Below, one piece after another: positions 1 to 7,395 of a stretch of DNA of 16,196 nucleotides. The stretch spans positions 1-16,196 of the forward strand of contig JALORM010000004.1 in assembly GCA_025458985.1 (NCBI GenBank), given 5' to 3'. The first letter of the stretch is position 1. Each line of letters begins with the position of its first letter. Both the position numbers and the translations under genes were made by a program. This stretch comes from Paracoccaceae bacterium (GTDB taxonomy: Bacteria; Pseudomonadota; Alphaproteobacteria; Rhodobacterales; Rhodobacteraceae). The notes under the pieces were generated by a model that had not been told where the DNA came from, made no database searches, and worked only from the letters and a program-made list of their open reading frames with translations.

Positions 1-863
1 TCGCCCAGCTCGTCCTTCATGAGGCTCAGGTACACCAGCGCGTCCTTCGCCTTCGAGATGCCGCCCGCAGGCTTGTAGCCCACGCGGAAGCCGGTCCGTC
101 CGTGGAACTCGCGGATCGCGCGGATCATCACCAGGCTGACCGGCAGGGTGGCGTTCACGCTTTCCTTCCCGGTCGAGGTCTTGATGAAGTCCGCCCCCGC
201 CATCATGCAGACCAGCGACGCGCGGGCGACGTTCCTCAGCGTGCCGAGCTCTCCCGTCGCAAGGATCGCCTTGACGTGCGCCGGCCCGCAGGCCGTGCGG
301 AATTCCCGCATCTCGTCGTAGAGGGCCTGCCAGTTGCCGGTCAGGACATGGCGGCGCGAGATCACGATGTCGATCTCCGCCGCACCGGCCTTCACGCTTT
401 CGCCGATCTCGGCGACCCGCAGATGGAACGGCGAAAGGCCCGCGGGAAACCCCGTCGACACCGCCGCGACCGGAATGTCCGAGCCGCGCAACGCCTGGAC
501 CGCGGTCGCCACCATGTCGTGGTAGACGCAGACCGCGCCGACGGTCAGCCCCTCCATCCCCAGCGCCGCCAGCAGGTCGGCGCGCACCGGCTGGCGCCGC
601 CGCACGCGGCCTTCGGTATCGTCGCCCGACAGCGTTGTCAGGTCGATCAGGCTGACCGCCTTGCACAGCCAGGCCGCCTGCCATTCCTTCTTCACGCTCC
701 GCCGCCCCGGCAGCGTCGCGCAGCGCCGCTCGATGGCCGAGGTGTTGGCGTGCACCGAAGCAACCCAGTCGAGGTCCAGTTCCATCCCCGCGTTGCGCGG
801 ATGGCCGACCTGCGGCAGCTTGGCGCTGTCCTGCTGCGTCCGCGTCGTCTCGCTCACGTTCAC
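1..863 (-). CDS. deoC: Deoxyribose-phosphate aldolase, 3' end outside window
   Basis: The product cleaves 2-deoxy-D-ribose 5-phosphate to acetaldehyde and glyceraldehyde 3-phosphate, a cytoplasmic step of deoxynucleoside catabolism. About 287 codons are visible and the C-terminus lies beyond the window start. Read from a GTG at 863, the protein shows the class I aldolase core: K228 in FIKTSTGK (Schiff-base lysine), K264 in GYKPAGG (proton-relay lysine) and D165 in AEIDIVIS. The spacing of these residues and the long N-terminal part, including IDLTTLSGDDT, match the longer human-DERA-like branch rather than the 259-residue E. coli enzyme. GTG 863 was chosen because GGAGG lies 8 nt upstream; an in-frame GTG at 857 is the alternative. 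trkH is upstream on the same strand, 95 nt away, so co-transcription is possible but there is no obvious functional link. Family assignment is firm. Confidence 0.95.
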   Translation of the reverse strand, partial: MNVSETTRTQQDSAKLPQVGHPRNAGMELDLDWVASVHANTSAIERRCATLPGRRSVKKEWQAAWLCKAVSLIDLTTLSGDDTEGRVRRRQPVRADLLAALGMEGLTVGAVCVYHDMVATAVQALRGSDIPVAAVSTGFPAGLSPFHLRVAEIGESVKAGAAEIDIVISRRHVLTGNWQALYDEMREFRTACGPAHVKAILATGELGTLRNVARASLVCMMAGADFIKTSTGKESVNATLPVSLVMIRAIREFHGRTGFRVGYKPAGGISKAKDALVYLSLMKDELG

Positions 864-958
864 GGCGAGGTCCTCCGTTCGAGGGAAGGCCCAAGGTCGC
901 ATGGTGGCGGCAGGCTTGGCAAGGCGGCCGGAGGCGGGGCAGTTGGAGCCAGCGCCAC

Positions 959-2371
959 TCAGGCGAGCCAGAAGCGCGGCATGAACAGGACGAACACGGT
1001 CAGCATCTCGAGCCGGCCGACGTACATGCCCAGTGCCAGCAGCCACTTCGCCGCGTCCGGCAGCGTCGAGAAATTGCCGGCAGGCCCGATCACCGATCCG
1101 ACGCCGGGGCCGACATTGGTGATCGCCGTCAGCGCGCCGCTTGCGGCGGTCACCGGATCGAGGCCAAGGAACGCGAGGCTCGCTGCAAGCCACATGAAGG
1201 TCAGCGCGAAGACGTTGAGAAAGGCGATCACGCCGCCAAGCTGACCTTCGCCGACCGCGACTCCCTCGTAGCGGATCGAGGCGATCTGATGCGGCCGGTG
1301 CACCCGGAGGATCCGGCTGCGGATGGCGCGCACGAGCACGATCCAGCGCATCAGCTTCACCCCGCCCGAGGTCGATCCGGTGCAGCCGCCGACCGCGGTC
1401 AGAAGGAAGAAGGCAACGATCGCGAAGCTGCCCCAGGTCATGTAGTCGGTCGAGGCAAAGCCCGTCGTGGTCACCACCGAGACGACGTTGAACGTCACCT
1501 CGGTCAGCGCCTGGAACGGCGTCGCCTCGGACGTCGCCACCCGCCAGAGGGTGAGGATGGCGATCGACACGGCCAGCAGCGCCAGCAGGCCGGGCACCTG
1601 CTCGGTCCGGCGGCCCTGCCCGCGCAGGATGCGGATGTACCAGGCGAAGGGCAGCGCCCCGGCCAGCATGAAGAGAGCAGCCATCCAGTGGAGCGCCGGG
1701 TTCTGGAAGTGGCCGAACGACGCGTCCGACGTCGAATAGCCGCCGGTGGAAAGCGTTGTCATGGCGTGGACGGTCGCCTCGTATCCGCTCATGCCGCCGA
1801 TCCGGTAGGCGACTGCGCAGACCAGGGTCAGCCCGAGGTAGACCCAGAGCGTGGCGGCGGCGAAGCGGGCGGCATTGCCCATCTCGTTGTCGCCCCGCTC
1901 CGAGCTTTCGGTGCGGTAGAGTTGCATCCCCCCCACCTTCAGCACCGGAAGAAGCGCGATCCCCGCGACGATGAAGCCGACGCCGCCGAACCACTGGATC
2001 AGCCCGCGCCAGAGGTTGATCCCCTCCGGGGTCGAGTCGAGGCCGGACATCACCGTCGAGCCGGTCGTCGTGATTCCCGACATCGCCTCGAAGAAGGCGT
2101 CGGTCCAGGATAGCCCCCAGAGCCACAGCGGCAGCGCCCCGGCGGCGGCGGCCGTGATCCAGACCGAGGCCGTAAGAAGGAACGCCATGCGCTGCCCGAG
2201 GCGCATCGGCCGGTCGTGCGTGACGATCACGAGAAGCCCGCCCGCCAGGACAAGCAGCGCCCCGGATTCGACGAACACCTCCCGCGTTGCAGGAAAGACC
2301 AGACCGATCATCCCCTGGAAAATCCCCGATACGACGAGGATCAGTCCGTGCACGAACGCAATGAAGACCAA
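959..2371 (-). CDS. trkH: TrkH-family potassium uptake membrane protein
   Basis: This is the ion-conducting inner-membrane subunit of a Trk potassium uptake system, which normally works with the NAD-binding TrkA (not in this window). The 470-residue product is hydrophobic throughout and carries four pore-loop selectivity motifs in order: ITTTGSTVMSG, LSTGGYS, VTTTGFAS and ITNVGPGVG, each with the conserved glycine. It ends in the family-typical GRLEMLTVFVLFMPRFW. Length is close to E. coli TrkH (483). The first codon is uncertain: the frame is closed upstream by a TAG at about 2404-2406 and has no ATG or GTG before residue 9, so the TTG at 2371 is the most upstream usable start. It has no clear Shine-Dalgarno. 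The gene begins about 80 bp beyond the left attachment repeat, so before integration it lay just downstream of the tRNA-Arg gene, in the same orientation. Confidence 0.93.
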   Translation of the reverse strand: MVFIAFVHGLILVVSGIFQGMIGLVFPATREVFVESGALLVLAGGLLVIVTHDRPMRLGQRMAFLLTASVWITAAAAGALPLWLWGLSWTDAFFEAMSGITTTGSTVMSGLDSTPEGINLWRGLIQWFGGVGFIVAGIALLPVLKVGGMQLYRTESSERGDNEMGNAARFAAATLWVYLGLTLVCAVAYRIGGMSGYEATVHAMTTLSTGGYSTSDASFGHFQNPALHWMAALFMLAGALPFAWYIRILRGQGRRTEQVPGLLALLAVSIAILTLWRVATSEATPFQALTEVTFNVVSVVTTTGFASTDYMTWGSFAIVAFFLLTAVGGCTGSTSGGVKLMRWIVLVRAIRSRILRVHRPHQIASIRYEGVAVGEGQLGGVIAFLNVFALTFMWLAASLAFLGLDPVTAASGALTAITNVGPGVGSVIGPAGNFSTLPDAAKWLLALGMYVGRLEMLTVFVLFMPRFWLA

Positions 2372-2450
2372 GGCAGTCCCGGTGCCGATGACGCGCCTGA
2401 CCTACGCCTGCGGCGCGCGGAAGTCCAGTGGCGCCCCTTTCGGCAATGCC

Positions 2451-2466
2451 TGGCGATCCCGCGAGG
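2451..2466. repeat. Left attachment site core (attL)
   Basis: The sequence TGGCGATCCCGCGAGG is identical to the 3'-terminal 16 bases of the tRNA-Arg gene at 12098-12113 (read as its complement, including CCA). Identity stops at once on both sides. It marks the chromosome-element junction: trkH and its upstream 80 bp lie on one side, element genes on the other. The core is open in the same reading frame (…AIPRG…) at both element ends, which matters for the attachment-spanning gene described at 2467-2797. Confidence 0.9.
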
Positions 2467-2797
2467 GGCGCGTCTCTCAAGCAACCTCAACGAGATAAGC
2501 CGTCCAACCCTCGCAGAAGGGGGCTTTGATGGCGTTGGTGAAATTCGCCGGGTGCCCAACCGCTCGGCCATGACCCGCTTCGCGCTCGACCGGCACAAGC
2601 GGGCCGCGCGGGCCGTGGGCTACGCGCTGACGGCGAACCTGCCCGTGCTTTGGCACGACCTGTCCCTGATCTTCATCGCCCGCCTGACGGGTGTCGAGCG
2701 AGCCGCGCTGGCGTTCGCCGCACTCCGCTCACTCGATCCCGAGGATCGCGAACGAATCTTCGAGGCAGCGCATCGGGGGCACACCGATGGCGGATGA
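2467..2797 (+). CDS. 3' part of attachment-spanning gene; product unknown
   Basis: The frame is open from the left attachment core to a TGA at 2795-2797, overlapping the rep start (ATG 2787) by 11 bases. Within the integrated element the first ATG is at 2570, giving 75 residues that begin MTRFALDRHKRAARAVGYA and contain PVLWHDLSLIFIARLTGVERAALAFAALRSLDPEDRE in two stretches. It looks like a small, mostly helical soluble protein. No Shine-Dalgarno precedes ATG 2570 or the in-frame GTG at 2552. If the element ends are joined at the core, the frame continues from ATG 12070, which has a strong Shine-Dalgarno, giving 124 residues (375 nt including stop). I do not recognise the family. Position immediately before rep suggests a replication or regulatory accessory role, but that is a guess. 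Third-codon GC is lower in the first 50 codons than in neighbouring genes, so the N-terminal half is less certain. Confidence 0.55.
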
Positions 2798-4033
2798 CTA
2801 TATCTCTGATACCATCCGCGAGTGGCGGGAACAGCGCGACCGGCGCGAGGCTCAGCGGCGGCCCATGGGCTTCGCCCTGACGCCCGACCATGCCGAGCCC
2901 GCCGACATGCAGCCCTTGCCGCCGCTGGATGCCTACGCGGACGAATTTCAGCGCGAGGAAGGGCAAGAGGCGGCGGCGCCTGACCGCGCGTCCCGGTTCT
3001 TCACCGCGGCGGACCTGGAAGGGCGCCCTGTTCCCGAGCGGCCTTGGCTGGTGCCCGACTTGGTGCCGTCCAAGACCGTCACGCTGTTCTCTGGCGATGG
3101 GGGCACCGGCAAGTCGCTTCTCGCGCTCCAGCTCTGCGCCGCGGTTGCCTCGGGCGGGGCATGGCTGGGCCTGCCGGTCGCTCAGGGCCGGGCATTGATG
3201 ATTTCCGCCTAGGACGACGAAGACGAGATGCACCGCCGCCTGGACGGCATCGTTGGCGCCGAGGGCCTGACATACCGCGACCTTGCCGGCCTGACGCTTC
3301 GCAGCCTTGCGGGCGAGGACGCACTTCTGGCGCTCGACGGTCAGTTCAAGCTGATGAGGTCGGCGCTCTACGACGAGCTTGACGGAAGGATCGGCGACGA
3401 GAAACCCGCCGTTGTCATCCTCGATACCCAGGCAGACCTCTACCGGCGAACGAGAATGACCGCGCCAAGGTACGCCAGTTCGTTGGGATTCTGCGCCACC
3501 TCGCGATCAAGCACCGGACGGCCGTCATCCTCCTGTCGCACCCCAGCCTGACCGGCCTCAACAGCGGCACGGGCACCTCGGGCTCGACGGCGTGGAACAA
3601 CAGCGTGCGGGCGCGGCTCTACCTGCAGCGTGTGACGGATGACGGCTACGAGGCTGACCCTGACGCCCGCGTCCTCAGCACGATGAAGAGCAACTACGGC
3701 CGCACGGGTGGCGAGATCGCCATGAAGTGGGACGCCGGCCGGTTCGTTGCCGAGGCGCAGCCGCAAGGGCTCGATCGCATGGCGGCGAACGCCAAGGCGG
3801 AAAGGGTGTTCCTCACACTGCTCCGCGCCTTCAACGAGATGGAGCGGCACGTCTCGCCAAACCCGTCCAACAGCTATGCGCCCAGCGTCTTCGCCAAACA
3901 CCCCGGCGCCGAGGGCGTGAGCAAGCGAGCCTTCGCGTCCGTCATGGAGGCGATGCTCCGAGACGGCCGGATCGTCATCGGCGAGCACGGTCGAGGGTCG
4001 GACAAGAAGAAGCATCTGAGGGTGGCGGAATGA
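2787..4033 (+). pseudogene. RepA-type AAA ATPase (replicative helicase-like), disrupted
   Basis: The intact ancestor was a RecA/RepA-fold ATPase of about 415 residues, a family of hexameric replication helicases common in alphaproteobacterial phages and plasmids. From ATG 2787 the frame gives an acidic N-terminal segment, then the Walker A loop GDGGTGKS at residues 103-110. It stops at an amber codon, 3210-3212, after 141 residues. The next residues (DDEDEMHRRLDGI) continue the same domain, and family members read SAEDDEDE here, so one GAG to TAG change explains the stop. Domain sequence continues in this frame through the Walker B-like AVVILDTQADLY to about 3443. It then resumes in another frame at NENDRAKVRQF (about 3450) and runs to 4033 with SHPSLTG, STAWNNSVRARLYL and MKSNYGRTGGEIAMKW, so one base has been lost. 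Two independent lesions argue against a single sequencing error. The longest intact pieces are 141, about 107 and about 142 residues. Confidence 0.85.
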
Positions 4034-4035
4034 GT

Positions 4036-4110
4036 GTCCAACGCCTGTCCAACGCCATATCTCGACTGCGTCCAACACCCCGTCCAACAGGTGTCCAACG
4101 GGTGTCCGAG
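4036..4110 (+). repeat. Iteron-like array of GTCCAAC repeats
   Basis: Five exact GTCCAAC copies start at 4036, 4047, 4070, 4082 and 4093, and a degenerate GTCCGAG starts at 4104. Intervals are 11, 23, 12, 11 and 11 bp, about one or two helical turns, so the sites face the same side of the helix. One slot near 4058 is empty or decayed. An inverted copy (GTTGGAC) lies at 4144-4150. The array begins 2 bp after the rep stop codon and fills the start of the 253-bp gap before the terminase gene. Phased short repeats beside a replication-initiator gene are typical of plasmid and satellite origins, so a replication origin is the best guess; an operator or a packaging-recognition region is also possible. 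Confidence 0.7.
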
Positions 4111-4146
4111 GGTGTCGTGACTTACTCCCCATACCCCAATGGCGTT

Positions 4147-4172
4147 GGACGCCCCCTTGGAGGGCGGCGTCC
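4147..4172. other. Strong hairpin overlapping the inverted iteron
   Basis: GGACGCC at 4147-4153 pairs perfectly with GGCGTCC at 4166-4172, and inner CCC/GGG extend the stem to 10 bp with one bulged C (4165) and a TTGGA loop. It uses part of the inverted GTTGGAC copy, 40 bp after the iteron array. There is no U-tract, so a simple intrinsic terminator is unlikely. An origin or packaging-site structure is plausible but unproven. Confidence 0.5.
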
Positions 4173-4224
4173 GCGCCTCGCAGAGGGCGAGTCGGCAACG
4201 GTGCCAATACCCGCCGATCTAGGA

Positions 4225-4278
4225 GGGGGGGTTTTCGGGGGGGCGGACCTCTCCCGTCCCTCTCCCGAGTTCGGGGGG
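4225..4278 (+). other. G-run cluster upstream of terminase; candidate cos or G-quadruplex region
   Basis: Two runs of seven G (4225-4231 and 4237-4243) are separated only by TTTTC, and a run of six G (4273-4278) lies just before the terminase start. The first pair fits a canonical G-quadruplex pattern (four G3 tracts with loops of 1, 5 and 1). The last run is also the best ribosome-binding sequence for ATG 4287. HK97-like phages that use an HNH protein with the terminase package from a cos site, often near the terminase genes, which makes this gap the natural place to look. No cos site can be identified from sequence alone. Confidence 0.35.
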
Positions 4279-4286
4279 TATAGGTC

Positions 4287-5801
4287 ATGACTGCTGCCCT
4301 ATTCCTCGACTTCCTTGAGACGCTGACGGTTCCCGAGGGGCCGAAGGCTGGCGAGCGTCTGCGGCTGGCGGAGTTTCAGGCGCGGTTCGTGATCGGTGCC
4401 ATGCAGCCCGGCGTCATGGTGGCGTGTCTCAGCATCGGACGGGGCAATGCGAAGACCGCGTTGTCCTCGGGGATCGCTCTGGGCCACGCGATGGGGGTTG
4501 CCGATGAACAGCCCAAGCGGGAGGTGATCCTCGCGGCCCGGAACCGCGACCAAGCGAAGACCGCATTCAACTTCGTCCATGGCTTCGTGACGGGGCTTCC
4601 CGAGGGTGAACAGGAAGCCTTCACGATCCGGCGGGGTTCGAAGCTGGAGATCGAGTACGGCGCCCGTGGTGGCGGCCTGATCCGCGTCATTGCCGCTGAC
4701 GGCAAGTCGATCCTCGGCGGTGCGCCGACGCTGGCGATCCTCGACGAGCGCGCGGCGTGGGAAAAGGACAAGGGCGACGCGCTGGAAAACGCGATCCTCT
4801 CGGGCCTCGGCAAGAGGGACGGCCGAGCGCTGATCATCTCGACCTCGGCGCCGGACGATACGAACACGTTCTCGCGGTGGATGGATGAGCCTCCGCCGGG
4901 AACCTACGTGCAGGAGCATCGCCCGCCGCCCGGGCTTCCGGCCGACGATCTGGAAAGCCTGCTCATCGCGAACCCCGGCGCGACCGAGGGCATTGGCGCT
5001 TCCCCGGAATGGCTTGTCGGCCAGGCGCAGCGCGCGATTGCCCGGGGCGGCTCGGCACTGTCAAGCTTCCGCAACCTCAACCGCAACGAACGCGTCTCGA
5101 CCGATGACCGGTCGCTGCTTCTGACAGTGGACGAATGGCTGGCAGCCGAGGTGGCGCCCGACGAGCTGCCCGAGCGTGAGGGGCCGTGCGTCCTCGGCGT
5201 GGACCTTGGCGGTTCGCGCAGCATGAGCGCAGCCGCGTTCTACTGGCCGGAGACGGGCCGTCTCGAAGCCGTGGGCACCTTCCCCGGCCAGCCGGGACTT
5301 GGCGACCGTGGGGCCGCCGACGCGGTGGGGCAGCGCTACGTCGAGATGCACGACCGGGGCGAGTTGTTCACCATGGGGGACGCGACGGTTCCGCCCGGAC
5401 CCTGGCTCGCCGAGATCGTGCGCCGGATGGGGGCGCCGCCAGTGTCCATCGTCGGCGACCGCTTCCGCCATGCGGAGTTTCAGGAAGCCATGCGGGCGGC
5501 CGGGCTGGAGCGGGTGCCATTCGTCTGGCGCGGGTTCGGATGGCGCGACGGCGCGGAGGATATCGAGCGGTTCCGCCGTGCCGTCTTCGACGGCGAGGTC
5601 AAGACCTCTCCGTCCCTGCTTCTGCGCTCGGCCTTCGCCGATGCTGTGACGCTGGTTGACCCTGCCGGCAACCACAAGCTTGCCAAGGCCCGGTCCCTCG
5701 GGCGGATCGACGCGGCGGCCGCGGCTGTCCTCGCGGTGGCCGAGGGTGCCCGCCTGACGAACCGCGCCCCGCAACGCGGCGGGAGGGTCATGTGGGCATG
5801 A
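4287..5801 (+). CDS. terL: Phage terminase large subunit (HK97/lambdoid type)
   Basis: The product is the packaging motor: an N-terminal ATPase translocates DNA into the prohead and a C-terminal RNase H-fold nuclease cuts it. The 504-residue length is normal. The ATPase shows a deviant Walker A, GRGNAKT (51-57), Walker B LAILDE with D153 and E154, and a coupling motif ALIISTSAP (181-189). The nuclease shows GVDLGGS with D306, VGDRF with D391 and GRIDAAAA with D475, a plausible full set of metal-binding aspartates. ATG 4287 follows a G-rich ribosome-binding run by 8 nt. It opens a block of overlapping genes and is directly followed by the HNH gene, its usual partner. Nothing looks damaged. No small-terminase gene lies next to it, which is unusual. 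Confidence 0.93.
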   Translation: MTAALFLDFLETLTVPEGPKAGERLRLAEFQARFVIGAMQPGVMVACLSIGRGNAKTALSSGIALGHAMGVADEQPKREVILAARNRDQAKTAFNFVHGFVTGLPEGEQEAFTIRRGSKLEIEYGARGGGLIRVIAADGKSILGGAPTLAILDERAAWEKDKGDALENAILSGLGKRDGRALIISTSAPDDTNTFSRWMDEPPPGTYVQEHRPPPGLPADDLESLLIANPGATEGIGASPEWLVGQAQRAIARGGSALSSFRNLNRNERVSTDDRSLLLTVDEWLAAEVAPDELPEREGPCVLGVDLGGSRSMSAAAFYWPETGRLEAVGTFPGQPGLGDRGAADAVGQRYVEMHDRGELFTMGDATVPPGPWLAEIVRRMGAPPVSIVGDRFRHAEFQEAMRAAGLERVPFVWRGFGWRDGAEDIERFRRAVFDGEVKTSPSLLLRSAFADAVTLVDPAGNHKLAKARSLGRIDAAAAAVLAVAEGARLTNRAPQRGGRVMWA

Positions 5802-6127
5802 AACGGCGTCAGGAATACGCGGCGCACTCGGCGCGGGTGACGGGCTCGAAGCGGTGGAAGGGACTTCGCTTGCAAGCGCTTCGCCGGGACGGGTTCCGGT
5901 GCCGGTCCTGCGGGGTCGCCGGGCGCCTTGAAGTCGACCATATCGAGCCAGTCAGGGACGCGCCATCGCGCGCCTACGAGCTGGCCAATCTGCAAAGCCT
6001 CTGCCGCGGGTGTCACTCGCGGAAGACGCGCGAGGAAGTCGGGATGAACCCGGTTCCTCCCGAGCGCGCCGCATGGCGCAACCTGGTCCGCAAGACGGGC
6101 CGCAACCCCAACAAACGCGAGGATTGA
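5798..6127 (+). CDS. HNH endonuclease, packaging-associated
   Basis: This is a 109-residue HNH nuclease. The zinc-binding pairs CRSC and CRGC frame the catalytic segment LEVDHIEPV (DH) and the ANLQSLCRGCHSRKT helix with the terminal HNH asparagine and histidine. In HK97-like phages an HNH protein encoded beside the terminase is required with TerL for cos cleavage and DNA packaging, and its position here supports that role over a homing nuclease. The start ATG overlaps the terminase stop as ATGA. A GTG six bases upstream (5792) is closer to the GGAGG at 5782-5786 and is an equally possible start, adding two residues. The basic C-terminus (AWRNLVRKTGRNPNKRED) suits DNA binding. Confidence 0.9.
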   Translation: MKRRQEYAAHSARVTGSKRWKGLRLQALRRDGFRCRSCGVAGRLEVDHIEPVRDAPSRAYELANLQSLCRGCHSRKTREEVGMNPVPPERAAWRNLVRKTGRNPNKRED

Positions 6128-6129
6128 GC

Positions 6130-7395
6130 ATGTTGGATTCTACGAAGATCGCCCGTCGCCAGTCGGAAATCCGGCAGGCGCTGGCGGGGCTGGCCGGCAA
6201 GGAAAAGCCGACCGAAGACGAGACCCGGAGCATGGAGACGCTCGACCTCGAATATCGGTCGAACGAAACCCGCTACCGGGCTGCGCTGATCGCCGAGGAT
6301 ACCGAACGCCGGGACGCCAAGGGCGAACTGGAAACCCGGTCCTCGCAAGAGTGGGCCGACCTCATGGCGGGCTTCGAGCTGCGTCAGGTCGCGCTGCACC
6401 TGGACGAGGGTCGCCAGCTCGACGGGCGCACCGCCGAAGTCGTGACCGAACTGCGCTCGCAGGGCGGCTATCGCGGCGTTCCGGTGCCGTGGCAGGCGCT
6501 GGAGGTGCGGGCGGGAGAAACCATCGCCTCGGGCACGCCGAACCCGATCCAAACGCGGCCGATCATCGACCGCCTGTTCCCGGGCAGCGTCGCAGCTCGC
6601 ATGGGTGCGCAGATGATTTCGATCGATGCGGGCGCCGTGGAATGGCCGGTCACGACCTCGGCCGTCACGGCCGGATGGGCCGACGGCGAGACGGCGAACG
6701 TGCCGGGGCCGACCGCCTTCGCCACGACCGACCGGGCGCTGAACCCGAACCACAACCTCGGGGTTCAGATGCGGATCACCCGCAAGACCCTGAAGCAGTC
6801 GGGCGCGGCGCTGGAGGACGCGGTGCGCCGCGACATGCAGGGCGCCATGAGCGTTGCGATGGACTCGGCCGTCTTCCTCGGCACCGGGGCCAATGGCCAG
6901 CCGCTGGGCATCATCCCGGGCGCTGCGACCTACGGGATCATGTCGACCGCCATCGGGGCGCTGGCGAGCTGGGGCGCGTTCCGCGCCGCCATCGTTCGCT
7001 TCATGACCGGCAACGCAGCGTCTATGCCTTCGGACGTGCGAGCGCTGATCCGGCCCGAGGTCTGGGCCGCGATGGACAACGCGCTGATTTCCGGCACGGC
7101 GGTCAGCGAATGGGAGCGGATGCTGGGCAACGTCCCGGCGGGCAACGTCGCGATGACGACGAACGCCCTGGCGGCGCCCGCGGGCTCGCCGCTCGCGACC
7201 AACGCCGTCCTGACGACGAACGCGGGCGGGGTTGCCCCGATCTTCGTCGGCGCCTGGGGCGCGGTGGACCTGATCCGCGATCCGTTCTCCGACGCGCAGT
7301 CGGGCGGTCTGCGGATCACGGCGCTGGCCACGATGGACGTGACGGTTGCGCGGCCCGCGCAGCTCGAAATCCTCACCGGCCTGCGGCTTGCGTGA
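6130..7395 (+). CDS. Major capsid protein, HK97 fold
   Basis: The 421-residue product is the shell protein. Residues 1 to about 65 form a charged helical segment with coiled-coil character, like the HK97 delta domain that acts as a scaffold and is cut away by the prohead protease. The body follows, with RPIIDRLFPGSVAARMGAQ, WADGETANVPGPTAFATTD, and the sequence VFLGTGANGQPLGIIPG typical of phage capsid family proteins. It ends with a shell-domain tail (TALATMDVTVARPAQLEIL). ATG 6130 is preceded by GAGG 7 nt upstream and lies 2 bp after the HNH stop. The next gene is the matching protease, whose start overlaps this stop. The capsid gene comes before protease and portal, the reverse of the usual HK97 order. 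It looks intact. Confidence 0.92.
   Translation: MLDSTKIARRQSEIRQALAGLAGKEKPTEDETRSMETLDLEYRSNETRYRAALIAEDTERRDAKGELETRSSQEWADLMAGFELRQVALHLDEGRQLDGRTAEVVTELRSQGGYRGVPVPWQALEVRAGETIASGTPNPIQTRPIIDRLFPGSVAARMGAQMISIDAGAVEWPVTTSAVTAGWADGETANVPGPTAFATTDRALNPNHNLGVQMRITRKTLKQSGAALEDAVRRDMQGAMSVAMDSAVFLGTGANGQPLGIIPGAATYGIMSTAIGALASWGAFRAAIVRFMTGNAASMPSDVRALIRPEVWAAMDNALISGTAVSEWERMLGNVPAGNVAMTTNALAAPAGSPLATNAVLTTNAGGVAPIFVGAWGAVDLIRDPFSDAQSGGLRITALATMDVTVARPAQLEILTGLRLA

Noticed and set aside
864..958. Possible terminator or hairpin between trkH and deoC.
   Set aside because: Only a short CCAAG/CTTGG pairing with a long loop and mismatches; not convincing.
2529..2573. A 14-codon frame (MALVKFAGCPTARP) with a good G-rich ribosome-binding site, overlapping ATG 2570 as ATGA; possible leader peptide coupled to the 75-residue frame.
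   Set aside because: It is very short and has no recognisable content. It remains the main alternative start mechanism to the attachment-spanning gene, so it is recorded here rather than called.
3210..3212. Programmed amber readthrough or pyrrolysine insertion in rep.
   Set aside because: There is no sign of recoding signals, and a second, independent frameshift downstream points to ordinary decay.
4036..4110. CRISPR-like repeat array.
   Set aside because: Repeats are 7 bp at 11-12-bp intervals with no unique spacers of CRISPR length; an iteron layout.
3727..4290. A 187-codon plus-strand frame across the end of rep, the iterons and the terminase start.
   Set aside because: It overlaps the well-supported rep C-terminus in another frame and translates the repeat and G-run region into low-complexity arginine/glycine/proline sequence; a shadow frame.
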